Positions 1 through 9,613 of a stretch of 35,117 bases of DNA are shown piece after piece. The notes below the pieces were generated by a model. That model did no database searches. It was not told the origin of the DNA and saw only the letters and a list, made by a program, of their open reading frames with translations. The position numbers were made by a program, and so were the translations under genes. Source of the stretch: Candidatus Sulfopaludibacter sp. SbA3 (GTDB lineage Bacteria > Acidobacteriota > Terriglobia > 20CM-2-55-15); the NCBI GenBank assembly GCA_945865815.1, contig CAMBFR010000033.1:1-35117 (forward strand). The letters run 5' to 3'. Position 1 is the first letter of the stretch; each line of letters begins with the position of its first letter.

Positions 1-482
1 GCATCATGCCCGCCTTTCACCCCAAGGGTGGTCCTTCTGACTGCGGTCATTTTCGTCCTTGACGAAAAAATCCTTCGTCCCGCGCCGTTCTCGGCGTGCT
101 CCTTCACCTGAACTCTGTTTTTATCTGTGGTTATCGCCTAATCGGGGTGGCAGACTGCCCATTGATTTGCAGCGCGTAGGTGGCCATAGTGGTTTCCTCG
201 CTAATGAGTCAGTTTCAACGGACCGGTGAGGCCCGCTCAGACCGCTGGTTAAAAGTCTATCCGCGCATTGAGATTGAAGTGTGTATCGGCGACGTCGACC
301 ATACTCCCCACTTGTGTATACAGTCAACCGAATCTGAGCGTAAACAACTTCCGACAAGAGGCCGCAGGGTTTGCGCTGTGAACCCGGCTCGCTTCTGCGC
401 CGCGGCCGCATCGCCGAAACCGATGCGCGGCCTGTGGGAAGTGGCACGCGGACCATGAAGGTGAAAATGAGTCGCTATCAGG
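1..482. other. Intergenic region without a convincing gene
   Basis: No open frame here shows a recognisable domain, a good ribosome binding site or a plausible composition; the short frames look accidental. Bases 115-135 (a segment reading like TTTTTATCTGTGGTTATC) resemble the degenerate 'cagataaacacagat' type intergenic repeats seen in many bacterial genomes. A hairpin at 404-432 (GGCCGCATCG paired with CGATGCGCGGCC, two-base bulge) lies just beyond the ettA stop but has no U-run on either strand. The segment may hold the 3' end of the ettA transcript and upstream repeat debris. Confidence 0.6.
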
Positions 483-2161
<1,679 letters not shown>

Positions 2162-2165
<4 letters not shown>

Positions 2166-3448
2166 GCCTGAAGACCTTCCTCGGTGAGCGCGTTTGCCCG
2201 AATACGGATCCAGCGATTGACCGGCTCCGCGGAAGGTATCTCCACACGTATGAAGTTGTCGCTCAACGCGGAGCCGTCTTCCAGGACGAGGACCTCCATT
2301 TCGCGGCCCAGCATCGATCGCCGAAATTCCTCGTTTTTTCGAGCGATCAATTGGCGGAGCGACTTCGCTCGAAAACGTGCGACATGGTCCGGTATGTGGC
2401 CTGGAATGGTTGCCGCTACAGTGCCGGGCCGGGATGAAAACGGAAAGACGTGCAGATACGTCAGCGGCGATTCTTCAATCAGGCGATACGTCGCCTGAAA
2501 ATCGTCATCCGATTCGCCGGGAAATCCGACCATGACATCGGCTCCGATCGCCGCGCCGGGAATTCGCGCACGGATCGATCGAACCAGGCCGGCATAGTAT
2601 TCCGGAGTGTATGGGCGGCGCATCGCGCGCAAAATTCCGGCCGAGCCACTTTGGAGCGGGATATGAAAGTGCCGGGCGATCCGGGAATGTCCGGCCATCA
2701 GTTCTATGATCTCCGGGCTCACTTCGAGCGGCTCGATAGAGCTGAGCCGCAGGCGCTCGAGGTGCGGTATCTGTAACGTCTCGCAGAGCAGATCGAAGAA
2801 TGTTGTGTTCGGATGAATATCGCGGCCGTACGTGCCGAGGTGAATCCCGGAGAAAACCACTTCCTTGTATCCGCGCGACACAAGTTCGCGAACCTCGTCC
2901 AGAACGCTCTCCGGTGACATGCTGCGGCTGCGTCCCCGAACCGAGGGAATGATGCAGAACGAACAGTTGGCGTTGCAGCCATCCTGAACCTTCACCACGG
3001 CGCGTGTCCGGCCGCCGGAACCGGAATGCGGGGCGGCGTGCAGTTCTTTTTCCAGAAAGATGCTGCTGCACAGGATTTCCGCGCGGCCGTGGGTGGAGAA
3101 ATCCTGCTCGAAGAGGCCGAGTGCGATTTGACCCACCATTGGTTTGTGGGAGTTTCCGACCACGTATCGAACTTGCGGAAGCTGGGCCACTTCTTCGGGT
3201 GCCCGCTGAGCGTAGCAGCCGGTGACGACAATCTGCGCTTGCGGATTTCGGGAAGCAATCCGGCGAATCATCTGCCGTACCTGCCGGTCCGCTTCGTCCG
3301 TTACCGTACACGAATTGACGATGACGACGCCGGCGTCGTATGCGGACGAACTTTCCACGGCGTTGGAATCGAGCAATTCCTGATGGATGGATGCGCCTTC
3401 GGATTGCGACGCGCGGCATCCGAAGTTCGATATGTGAAAGGTTTTCAC
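2162..3448 (-). CDS. mtaB: tRNA t6A37 methylthiotransferase MtaB
   Basis: Radical-SAM enzyme that converts t6A37 to ms2t6A37 in ANN-decoding tRNAs, using two [4Fe-4S] clusters. The N-terminal methylthiotransferase domain has three cluster cysteines at 11, 47 and 78. The radical-SAM motif CxxxCxxC is at 158-165 (GCNANCSFC). A C-terminal TRAM-like segment follows after about residue 370. Its 428 aa are normal for MtaB and the N-terminus (FHISNFGCRASQSEG) fits MtaB rather than MiaB or RimO. The start is GTG; its G is shared with the TAG stop of purE (TAGTG). Its TGA overlaps the TTG start of ettA, so these genes are probably translationally coupled. Confidence 0.93.
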
Positions 3449-3942
3449 TATTGTTCCGAAATCTGGCGGCTCTTCTCCGCGACCTTCTTTTCAAGATCGG
3501 CTTTGTACGCGACCAGCTTCTTAGTCAGGTCCTTATCGCCAAGGGCCAGTATCTCAACAGCCAGAATCCCGGCATTGGCCGCGCCGGATTTGCCGACGCC
3601 CATCGTGGCCACCGGCACTCCCGGAGGCATTTGGACTGTTGAGAGCAGCGAGTCCAGGCCACTGAGGGGCGAGCTGTCGATGGGAACTCCGATAACCGGC
3701 AGCGTTGTCCCGGCGGCACAAACGCCCGCTAGGTGGGCCGCTGCGCCTGCGCCTGCGATGATTATTTTGAGCCCCCGCTCGCGCGCGGTTTTCACATATT
3801 CGTGCGTACGCTGCGGCGACCGGTGAGCGCTGTAAACGCCGATCTCGTACGAAACGCCGAACTGCTTCAAGACCTTTGCAGCTTCCTGCATGACCTGAAG
3901 ATCTGAATCGCTGCCCATGATAATGCCGACCGTGGGTTTCAT
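3448..3942 (-). CDS. purE: N5-carboxyaminoimidazole ribonucleotide mutase PurE
   Basis: Cytosolic purine biosynthesis enzyme converting N5-CAIR to CAIR (class I PurE). The phosphate-binding GSDSD motif is at residues 10-14 and the SAHRSP motif with catalytic His40 at 38-43. The glycine-rich AGAGAAAHLAGVCAA segment and PVIGVP follow. The 164 aa length is typical. No purK is seen in the window, so the partner forming N5-CAIR must be encoded elsewhere. The ATG start overlaps the purD stop as ATGA, a 4-bp overlap, placing it third in the operon behind larE and purD. Confidence 0.96.
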   Translation of the reverse strand: MKPTVGIIMGSDSDLQVMQEAAKVLKQFGVSYEIGVYSAHRSPQRTHEYVKTARERGLKIIIAGAGAAAHLAGVCAAGTTLPVIGVPIDSSPLSGLDSLLSTVQMPPGVPVATMGVGKSGAANAGILAVEILALGDKDLTKKLVAYKADLEKKVAEKSRQISEQ

Positions 3943-5204
3943 CGTTGCTTCAAGAGCCCCTTTTGTCCGATGTCCTTGCGAAAATCCTTGCCGTCGAAGT
4001 CTATCATCTCCGTTACGAAGTAGGCCCGCTCGAGCGCCTCCGCCAGCGTGGCTGCGCGCGCGGTCACGTTCAAAACGCGGCCGCCGGCCGTGTATATCTT
4101 TCCATCTTCCCAGCGGGTTCCGGCGTGAAAGACGGTTACGCCCTCAATTCGCTTCGCTTCGTCGAGCCCCGAAATCTGTTTGCCGGGTTCGATCTTTCCG
4201 GGATATCCGCGCGACACAAGAACAACGGTCGCCGAGGCCTCGGGCCGCCATTCGAGTTGCCGCGAAGCCAGGCGATGTTCTGCGATATCGATGAGTACAT
4301 CCGCGAGGTCCGTTTTCAGACGCGGCAGAATGACCTGGGTTTCGGGATCGCCGAAACGCGCGTTGTATTCCAGGAGTTTTGGCCCGTCCGCCGTGAGCAT
4401 GATGCCCGCATACAGGATGCCGGTGTATTCGTTGGCTGCGGCAAGCGTGGGACGAATCATGCGATTGAGAACGGCATCGTAGTCGCTGGCGGAAAGGATC
4501 GTATCGACTGAATAAGCTCCCATGCCCCCTGTGTTGGGACCGGTGTCGCCGTCGAAACGGCGCTTGTGGTCCTGCGCGGCCACCATCGACTGAAACGCAG
4601 TGCCATCCGCGAACACATGAAACGATGCTTCCTCGCCGGACAAGAACTCCTCGATTACAACCTTGGAACCCGCGTTCCCCAGCGTTTTTGCTTCCATGAA
4701 CTGTTGCACTGCGGCATTCGCCTGCTCGCGGTTTTCAGCAACGACCACGCCCTTGCCGGCCGCGAGTCCGTCGGCCTTTACGACTATGGGATAGCGGGAA
4801 CTCTCAAGCGTGGCATAGGCAGCTTGCGCCGTCGTGAATTCCTGAAAGTCGGCGGTCGGGATCTGATTGGTCTTGAAGAACTGCTTGGCGTAGCTCTTGC
4901 TGGATTCAAGGCGGGCATCGTCGGCCCTGGGCCCGACGATTTTCAATCCCTTGTTCCTGAACAGATCGACGACGCCCTTGCTCAGCGGAACTTCCGGTCC
5001 TACAAACGTGAGATCGATCCGATTCGTTTCAGCGAATTCGGCCAGCGCAGGCACGTCATCCGCGGAAATCGGGACCAGCTCCGCCTGTTCACGAATGCCT
5101 CCGTTGCCGGGGGCCGCGTAGATCTTCGGCTTATGCGGACTTCGAGCCAGCGCGTCGACGATGGCATGCTCACGCCCGCCCGAACCGATAACAAGGATTT
5201 TCAT
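3939..5204 (-). CDS. purD: Phosphoribosylamine--glycine ligase (GAR synthetase) PurD
   Basis: Second step of de novo purine synthesis: phosphoribosylamine + glycine + ATP gives GAR. It opens with the diagnostic GSGGREHA motif (residues 7-14), followed by an ATP-grasp fold containing KADGLAAGKGV, GEEASFH and GDTGPNTGGMGAYS, and the EYNARFGDPETQ metal/substrate loop. Full length at 421 aa. The ATG start overlaps the end of larE by 4 bp (ATGA), and its own end overlaps purE by 4 bp. The paired purD-purE placement supports a shared purine role, although larE and mtaB in the same operon are not purine genes. Confidence 0.97.
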   Translation of the reverse strand: MKILVIGSGGREHAIVDALARSPHKPKIYAAPGNGGIREQAELVPISADDVPALAEFAETNRIDLTFVGPEVPLSKGVVDLFRNKGLKIVGPRADDARLESSKSYAKQFFKTNQIPTADFQEFTTAQAAYATLESSRYPIVVKADGLAAGKGVVVAENREQANAAVQQFMEAKTLGNAGSKVVIEEFLSGEEASFHVFADGTAFQSMVAAQDHKRRFDGDTGPNTGGMGAYSVDTILSASDYDAVLNRMIRPTLAAANEYTGILYAGIMLTADGPKLLEYNARFGDPETQVILPRLKTDLADVLIDIAEHRLASRQLEWRPEASATVVLVSRGYPGKIEPGKQISGLDEAKRIEGVTVFHAGTRWEDGKIYTAGGRVLNVTARAATLAEALERAYFVTEMIDFDGKDFRKDIGQKGLLKQR

Positions 5205-6016
5205 GAGTGTGCGATCTGAGTCAGGACTTCGTTGAGCGCTCCGCTCCGATAGCCTGCGGCATCAATCGCGACGTAGAGAAAGCCGAGCGCCTTGAATTCA
5301 CTGCTGATGCGATCAAGCAGTTCGATACTGAAGGCCTTCGTCATCTCTTCTCGCGCGATCTCGATTCGGGCGACATCGCCATGATGCCGGACGCGGCATT
5401 GCCTGAACCCGAGCGTCCGCAGAATCTCTTCCCCTGTATCGATCATGCGAAGTTTTTCCACCGTCACCTTGGAGCCGTATGGAATGCGCGACGATAAACA
5501 CGCGGACGCGGGCTGGTCCCATGTCTTCAGGCCCAGATCGCGCGAAAGCCGGCGGATTTCTTCCTTGGTTAACTCGACTTCGATCAGGGGGCTTCGAATC
5601 TCCATCTCGTGACCGGCCTGACGGCCAGGACGAAAATCGCCGGTGTCGTCCATGTTGTTTCCATCGACGACGTGGGCGAATCCGCCGGCTTTCGCCATTG
5701 CCTGGAGCCCGGTATAGAGCTCGTGCTTGCAGAAGTAGCAGCGGTTGGACGGGTTCTCAACGTAGTTGGCATCCGCCATTTCGCCCGACGCCATGAACTT
5801 ATGCCGGAGACCATATACGCGAACCACATCCAGGGCGATGTTGCGCTGGTATGTGGGGTAGCTCGGACTCTCGGCCGTAACCGCCAGGGCATTGCTGCCC
5901 AGCTCCTGGTGTGCCACAACCGCGAGATAGGAACTGTCGACGCCACCGCTGAACGCCACAATACATGAGCCCATTTCGCCGAGAATCTGCCGAAGGCGCT
6001 CTTGTTTCTGTAACAC
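5201..6016 (-). CDS. larE: LarE-type ATP-dependent sulfur transferase (PP-loop)
   Basis: PP-loop ATPase of the LarE family, which activates pyridinium dicarboxylate mononucleotide by adenylation and inserts sulfur to build the nickel-pincer cofactor of lactate racemase and related enzymes. The PP-loop SGGVDSS is at residues 23-29. Cysteines 93 and 96 (RCYFC) plus Cys173 (SACLSSR) form a three-cysteine set. Known LarE proteins are of two kinds: a single sacrificial Cys or a three-Cys [4Fe-4S] type; this resembles the latter (inference). No larA, larB or larC is in the window. The start is GTG, only 6 nt after a TACAAT -10 box, suggesting a leaderless operon transcript. 271 aa, normal length. 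Confidence 0.85.
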   Translation of the reverse strand: MLQKQERLRQILGEMGSCIVAFSGGVDSSYLAVVAHQELGSNALAVTAESPSYPTYQRNIALDVVRVYGLRHKFMASGEMADANYVENPSNRCYFCKHELYTGLQAMAKAGGFAHVVDGNNMDDTGDFRPGRQAGHEMEIRSPLIEVELTKEEIRRLSRDLGLKTWDQPASACLSSRIPYGSKVTVEKLRMIDTGEEILRTLGFRQCRVRHHGDVARIEIAREEMTKAFSIELLDRISSEFKALGFLYVAIDAAGYRSGALNEVLTQIAHS

Positions 6017-6022
6017 TGCATG

Positions 6023-6031
6023 ATTGTAGCA
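6023..6031 (-). promoter_or_regulatory. Extended -10 promoter of the larE operon
   Basis: Read on the minus strand, TGC precedes TACAAT (TGnTANAAT, extended -10), with TACAAT at 6028-6023. The larE GTG is at 6016, so transcription would begin at or next to the start codon. No good -35 lies at 16-18 bp; a TTGTCA at 6057-6052 is too far away (23 bp). Confidence 0.5.
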
Positions 6032-6077
6032 GATGAGTGAAATACCAGTGATGACAAGGGTTTCAGCCTCAAAACCC

Positions 6078-6106
6078 TTGACAAAGATCCGGCGAATTCG
6101 AACAAT
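6078..6106 (+). promoter_or_regulatory. Sigma-70 type promoter of the HNH gene
   Basis: A perfect TTGACA (6078-6083) is followed after 17 bp by AACAAT (6101-6106, four of six to consensus). Expected transcription start is about 6113, four bases before the ATG at 6117, so the mRNA would be nearly leaderless. This supports the 6117 start over the in-frame upstream ATG at 6033, which would lie upstream of the promoter. Confidence 0.5.
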
Positions 6107-6116
6107 CAGCTTAACT

Positions 6117-6644
6117 ATGCACGCGACGCTTCTGTTGAATGCTTCTTACGAGCCGTTAAGAATCATTTCGTGGAAAAAAGCCCTTACGCTGTTTTTTGCC
6201 GGCAAAGTCGAAATCATCGATGAGTACGATCAGGAAGTTCACGCCATCACGTTCGCCATCAAGCTGCCCTCGATCATTCGGCTTCTGCGTTATGTGCGGG
6301 TGAAAAATCACAATCGGGTCAAGTTTTCCAGGGCGAACATCTACTCCCGCGACGATTACACGTGCCAGTACTGCGGCAAGAAACACCCAACCGAAGACCT
6401 GACGTTCGATCACGTCGTGCCTGTGGCTCGCGGCGGACAGAAGAAGTGGGACAACATCGTCGCGGCGTGCTTCCGATGCAATCACAGGAAAGGCGGCCGG
6501 ACTCCGGAAGAAGCGGGAATGCGCCTTGTCCGGCAACCCACGGAACCGCACTGGCTTCCGGCATTCCACGTCACGCTCAGAATCAAGGCTCCGCCCGACA
6601 CCTGGCGCGATTACCTCTACTGGAATATCGAGCTCGATATCTAA
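6117..6644 (+). CDS. HNH endonuclease family protein
   Basis: A 175-aa HNH nuclease of the widespread stand-alone type whose N-terminus reads like 'LLNASYEPL.IISWKKALTL'. The zinc-binding pairs are C83/C86 (CQYC) and C118/C121 (CFRC). They flank the FDHVVP core (D98, H99), N113 and H123 of the ββα-metal fold, so the catalytic set is intact. The physiological substrate of this family is not established. I chose ATG 6117 because family members begin at this motif and a TTGACA promoter lies directly upstream; the frame is open back to an ATG at 6033. The gene is divergent from the larE operon. Confidence 0.85.
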   Translation: MHATLLLNASYEPLRIISWKKALTLFFAGKVEIIDEYDQEVHAITFAIKLPSIIRLLRYVRVKNHNRVKFSRANIYSRDDYTCQYCGKKHPTEDLTFDHVVPVARGGQKKWDNIVAACFRCNHRKGGRTPEEAGMRLVRQPTEPHWLPAFHVTLRIKAPPDTWRDYLYWNIELDI

Positions 6645-6665
6645 GGGGCGATCGGGCTGCCCATA

Positions 6666-6880
6666 AACTCCCCTCCTGGATTAGGAGGGGTGCCGTTCGC
6701 GCGTTTTATAGCGAACGGCGGGGTGGTGTTTATGCTGCGAAGCCACCTTATAGATATTCGCGAAGCGCACCGATTAAAAAGGAACGCTACGCGGCCATCG
6801 ATAACGTGGCTTCGCGGCGTTCCATACCACCCCGTCTGCGCCTTCGGCGTAGACACCCCTCCTAAAACAGGAGGGGAGTT
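6666..6880. repeat. 215-bp composite inverted-repeat element (MITE/REP-like)
   Basis: The outer 27-bp arms (6666-6692 and 6854-6880) are inverted copies matching at 25 of 27 positions, and each arm is itself a hairpin (CCCCTCCT / AGGAGGGG). Further in are a hairpin on each side (GCCGTTCGC/GCGAACGGC at 6692-6719; GTCTGCGCC/GGCGTAGAC at 6834-6854). Then come GGGGTGGT/ACCACCCC (6720-6727, 6826-6833), a perfect GCGAAGCCAC/GTGGCTTCGC pair (6737-6746, 6806-6815), and GGAACGC/GCGTTCC (6781-6787, 6817-6823). The whole element can fold into one long branched hairpin. Similar 'AACTCCCCTCCT...' elements are scattered in many bacterial genomes. It codes for nothing plausible. Confidence 0.85.
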
Positions 6881-7003
6881 CGGACTCGCGATTCGCTTGG
6901 TCAAGTTGGAGTTGCTCGAACGGCCAAGGAAATTCAGAATGACCTGGAGTCTCGCGGTATCATGGTGCGATCGTTGGCGCGCGAGGGTGTGATCAAGGGA
7001 TGA
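6866..7003 (+). pseudogene. Headless coding tail fused to the repeat element, overlapping yqeY
   Basis: From inside the right arm of the repeat to a TGA at 7001-7003, one frame reads as protein-like sequence; its last residues include TAKEIQNDLESRGIMVRSLA. The stop overlaps the yqeY ATG as ATGA, the usual 4-bp operon overlap. An in-frame TAA at 6863, within the repeat, cuts it off, and no initiator with a ribosome binding site precedes the coding-like part. The reading is that a gene formerly upstream of yqeY lost its 5' part when the repeat arrived or rearranged. Family not recognised. A chance open frame is possible. Confidence 0.5.
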
Positions 7004-7452
7004 CTCCACAGGAAAAAATACAGGCGGATCTGGCAGACGCCATGCGCAATAAGGACGCACTGCGGCTGAGCGTCCTGCGCATGATGAAGACCGCCGTGAA
7101 GAACAAGGAAATCGAGAAGATGAAACCTCTCGATGAAGGCGAAGTGATATCCGTGCTGAACACGCTGGTGAAGCAACGAAAGGATTCCGTGGAGCAGTTC
7201 CGCAATGGCGGCCGGGAGGAAATGGCCCGGAAGGAAGAAGCGGAGATCAAGATCATTGAAGCGTACCTGCCTGCGGCCGCCTCCGAAGACGAAATCCGCA
7301 GCGCTATTGAGGAGGCCGTCAAGGAAACGGGCGCCGCATCCATTAAAGACATGGGTAAAGTGATGAAAGCCGCGCTTGGCCTGCTCGCAGGGAAAAGCGC
7401 CGACGGATCTCGCGTCAGTCAAATGGTTAAGGAACGATTACAGGGATCCTGA
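7000..7452 (+). CDS. yqeY: GatB/YqeY domain-containing protein
   Basis: Small all-helical cytosolic protein of the YqeY family, related to the tail domain of amidotransferase subunit GatB and thought to interact with tRNA; its exact role is not known. The 150 aa are full length. The family pattern is clear: an N-terminal helix with 'DLADAMRNKD..RLSVLRMMKTAVKNKEIE', then RKDSVEQF, the central EIKIIEAYLP and the C-terminal GKVMKAALGLLAGKSADGSRVSQMV (shown here in two parts: GKVMKA...ADGSRVSQMV). The ATG overlaps the stop of the upstream coding remnant. lepB starts 20 bp downstream, so the two are likely co-transcribed. Confidence 0.92.
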   Translation: MTPQEKIQADLADAMRNKDALRLSVLRMMKTAVKNKEIEKMKPLDEGEVISVLNTLVKQRKDSVEQFRNGGREEMARKEEAEIKIIEAYLPAAASEDEIRSAIEEAVKETGAASIKDMGKVMKAALGLLAGKSADGSRVSQMVKERLQGS

Positions 7453-7472
7453 TCCCACAATTCAAAGAACAG

Positions 7473-8291
7473 ATGGAAGAGACTCACGATCACAGTATGG
7501 ACCCGGTTCCCGATGTTCCTTTGGACCAGCTTACTGTGTTCGAACGCCCGGACGTCCGCATCGACGAATTCACGACCTTTGAAGTTCAACCCGCGATTCG
7601 GAGGAAGGGGCCCGTTCGTGAGTGGATCGAAAGCCTCGCTTTCACGATCATTTTCGTCCTGATCTTCACGAACTATGTCGCGCAGGCGACACAGGTCCCC
7701 ACCGAGTCCATGAAGCCTTCGATCCTGGTGGGCGACCATTTCTTCCTCGACAAGATCGCGTTTCCCGCAAATTTTCCCGAAGCCGTGCAGCCCTACCTTC
7801 CGAAGCGCAGCATCGAGCGGCTTGACGTGATTGCGTTTCGATCTCCGACAGACGGGAATATCCCGTTTGTGAAGCGCGTGATCGGCACACCGGGCGACGT
7901 CATCGAGGTGCGAAACAAGAACGTCTACATCAACGGCGTGAAGATCGACGAGCCTTACAAGATTCACGTGGACTCGACAATTTACGGTGACGAAACCTGG
8001 ATGCCGGAAGAGTTGAAGATCCGCGACAACTACGGCCCTGTTACGGTTCCTCTCGACAGTTATTTCGTAATGGGCGACAACCGCGACAACAGCAATGACA
8101 GCCGGTATTGGGGCTTCATTACCAGCAACGATGTTATCGGAAAGCCCCTGTTTGTCTATTGGTCCTACGAAAGCGATCCATATGTGCCGGGCGACAGGAC
8201 GATCCGCGAGCGCCTTGCGGGTTATCTCTCCATCGCCGGTAATTTTTTCACAAGGACCCGATGGTTCCGGATGGGGACCATAGTCGGTTGA
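7473..8291 (+). CDS. lepB: Signal peptidase I
   Basis: Membrane serine protease (S26A) removing Sec and Tat signal peptides on the outer face of the inner membrane. A 50-residue acidic cytosolic N-tail precedes one membrane segment (about 52-70). Catalytic Ser79 lies in PTESMKPS (box B) and the general base Lys134 in PFVKRVIG (box D); box E GDNRDNSNDSR follows. Total 272 aa. The long negatively charged N-tail is unusual but in frame; an internal Met at residue 9 could be the true start. It sits between yqeY and a cupin gene with short gaps, in a yqeY-lepB-cupin-galU run ending at the terminator at 9581. Confidence 0.96.
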   Translation: MEETHDHSMDPVPDVPLDQLTVFERPDVRIDEFTTFEVQPAIRRKGPVREWIESLAFTIIFVLIFTNYVAQATQVPTESMKPSILVGDHFFLDKIAFPANFPEAVQPYLPKRSIERLDVIAFRSPTDGNIPFVKRVIGTPGDVIEVRNKNVYINGVKIDEPYKIHVDSTIYGDETWMPEELKIRDNYGPVTVPLDSYFVMGDNRDNSNDSRYWGFITSNDVIGKPLFVYWSYESDPYVPGDRTIRERLAGYLSIAGNFFTRTRWFRMGTIVG

Positions 8292-8301
8292 GGTATTGCA
8301 A

Positions 8302-8667
8302 ATGAAGGAAGATGCGACGTTCTATCGTTGGGCGGAAATCCCGGAAGAACCTCTCAATCCATTGTTCTCCCGAAAAATGATCACCGGCGAACGCGTCATG
8401 CTAGCGCACGTGATTATGAAGAAGGGCAGCGTGGTTCCCGCGCACCAGCATGAAAACGAACAGGTCACCTATGTTCTCCAGGGCGCACTGAAATTCGAGA
8501 TTGGCGGGAAGGAGATCATCATCCGGCCGGGGGAAGTTCTGCACATTCCATCCAATGTCGTCCACAAGGCGACGGCGCTGGAAGATACCCTCGATCTGGA
8601 CATTTTTTCTCCTCCACGCCAGGATTGGCTGGATAAGACGGACGATTACCTGAGAGGCAAAGAATAG
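8302..8667 (+). CDS. Small single-domain cupin protein
   Basis: A 121-aa cytosolic protein with one cupin barrel. Motif 1 reads PAHQHENEQVTYVLQG, giving His/His/Glu metal ligands, and motif 2 reads RPGEVLHIPSNVVHKA with the fourth His. It resembles mannose-isomerase-like or dioxygenase-like small cupins; the substrate cannot be read from the sequence. The start at ATG 8302 is preferred over an upstream TTG at 8296 because the GAGG at 8290-8293 is then correctly spaced (8 nt). It lies ten bases after lepB and just before galU, so it is probably in the same transcript. Confidence 0.85.
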   Translation: MKEDATFYRWAEIPEEPLNPLFSRKMITGERVMLAHVIMKKGSVVPAHQHENEQVTYVLQGALKFEIGGKEIIIRPGEVLHIPSNVVHKATALEDTLDLDIFSPPRQDWLDKTDDYLRGKE

Positions 8668-8677
8668 GCAGTTTGTG

Positions 8678-9550
8678 ATGCATATCCGCAAAGCTGTTTT
8701 CCCCGCCGCCGGCCTCGGAACACGATTCCTCCCTGCAACCAAGGCGCAGCCCAAGGAAATGCTGCCGCTTGTGGACAAGCCGCTCATCCAATATGTGATG
8801 GAAGAAGCCGTAGGCGCCGGAATCCGTAACATCACCATTGTCACGGGACGCGGCAAGAACGCCATCGAGGATCACTTCGATGTTTCATACGAACTTGAAC
8901 ACGTGCTCGAAGGCCGGGGCAAGCACGCGCTGCTTAAAGAGATCCGGCAGATTTCGAGCATGGTCAACGTGTCGTATGTGCGCCAGAAGGAGGCGCTCGG
9001 CCTCGGGCACGCGATTCTCGTTGCGAAAGATTCGATTGGAAACGAGCCGTTCGCGGTCATGCTCGGCGATGACATCATCGATTCCGAAATCCCATGCCTG
9101 AAGCAGATGACGGACTTGTTCGAAAAGCTGCAGGCCTCGATCATCGCGACCTGCAAAGTCCCAACGTCGGAAATCTCACAATATGGTGTGATCCGCGGCT
9201 ATCCCCTGGAGGGTTTCGGCGATCGCGTCTACCGCGTGCAGGATGTCGTGGAGAAACCGCCGGCCCACGAGGCGCCGTCCGATCTTGCCATCATCGGCCG
9301 CTATATTCTTACGCCGGAGATCTTCGGGATCCTCGAAAAAACCCGGGTCGGCCGCGGCGGAGAAATTCAGCTTACCGACGGCATTCGCCTGCTTCTGGAA
9401 CAACAACCCGTGTACGCATATATGTTTGAGGGCACGCGTTACGATGCCGGAGACAAGCTGGGCTTTCTTAAGGCGACCGTGGAGTTGACGCTCAAGCGGC
9501 AGGATCTCGGGGAGCCTTTCCGGCAATATTTGAAGTCGCTGAGCCTGTAG
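8678..9550 (+). CDS. galU: UTP--glucose-1-phosphate uridylyltransferase
   Basis: Makes UDP-glucose from UTP and glucose-1-phosphate, feeding envelope polysaccharide synthesis. The nucleotidyltransferase signature is at the N-terminus (AAGLGTRFLPATKAQPKEML, residues 10-29). It is followed by KPLIQYVMEEA, the catalytic VMLGDDII metal site, the EKP motif (VVEKPP), GRYIL and the GEIQLTDGI loop typical of bacterial GalU. The 290 aa length matches the family. ATG 8678 is chosen; a GTG one codon upstream is possible. It is the last gene before the strong terminator at 9581-9613. Confidence 0.95.
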   Translation: MHIRKAVFPAAGLGTRFLPATKAQPKEMLPLVDKPLIQYVMEEAVGAGIRNITIVTGRGKNAIEDHFDVSYELEHVLEGRGKHALLKEIRQISSMVNVSYVRQKEALGLGHAILVAKDSIGNEPFAVMLGDDIIDSEIPCLKQMTDLFEKLQASIIATCKVPTSEISQYGVIRGYPLEGFGDRVYRVQDVVEKPPAHEAPSDLAIIGRYILTPEIFGILEKTRVGRGGEIQLTDGIRLLLEQQPVYAYMFEGTRYDAGDKLGFLKATVELTLKRQDLGEPFRQYLKSLSL

Positions 9551-9580
9551 TGCCGGCCGGAAACAGTCCTGAAATGAAGG

Positions 9581-9613
9581 AGCCCCGGTTCGAAAGAACC
9601 GGGGCTTTTTTTT
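9581..9613 (+). terminator. Intrinsic terminator after galU
   Basis: A perfect 11-bp stem (AGCCCCGGTTC, 9581-9591, with GAACCGGGGCT, 9596-9606), a GAAA tetraloop and seven further T residues (9607-9613). It lies 30 bp after the galU stop and ends the yqeY-lepB-cupin-galU transcript. Confidence 0.95.

Noticed and set aside
404-432. Hairpin beyond ettA as an intrinsic terminator
   Set aside because: Stem is good but no U-run follows on the minus strand.
6052-6057. TTGTCA as the -35 box of larE
   Set aside because: The spacing of 23 bp to TACAAT is too long for a sigma-70 promoter.
6033-6116. Upstream ATG (6033) as the start of the HNH protein
   Set aside because: It would add 28 residues not seen in the family and lies before the TTGACA promoter.
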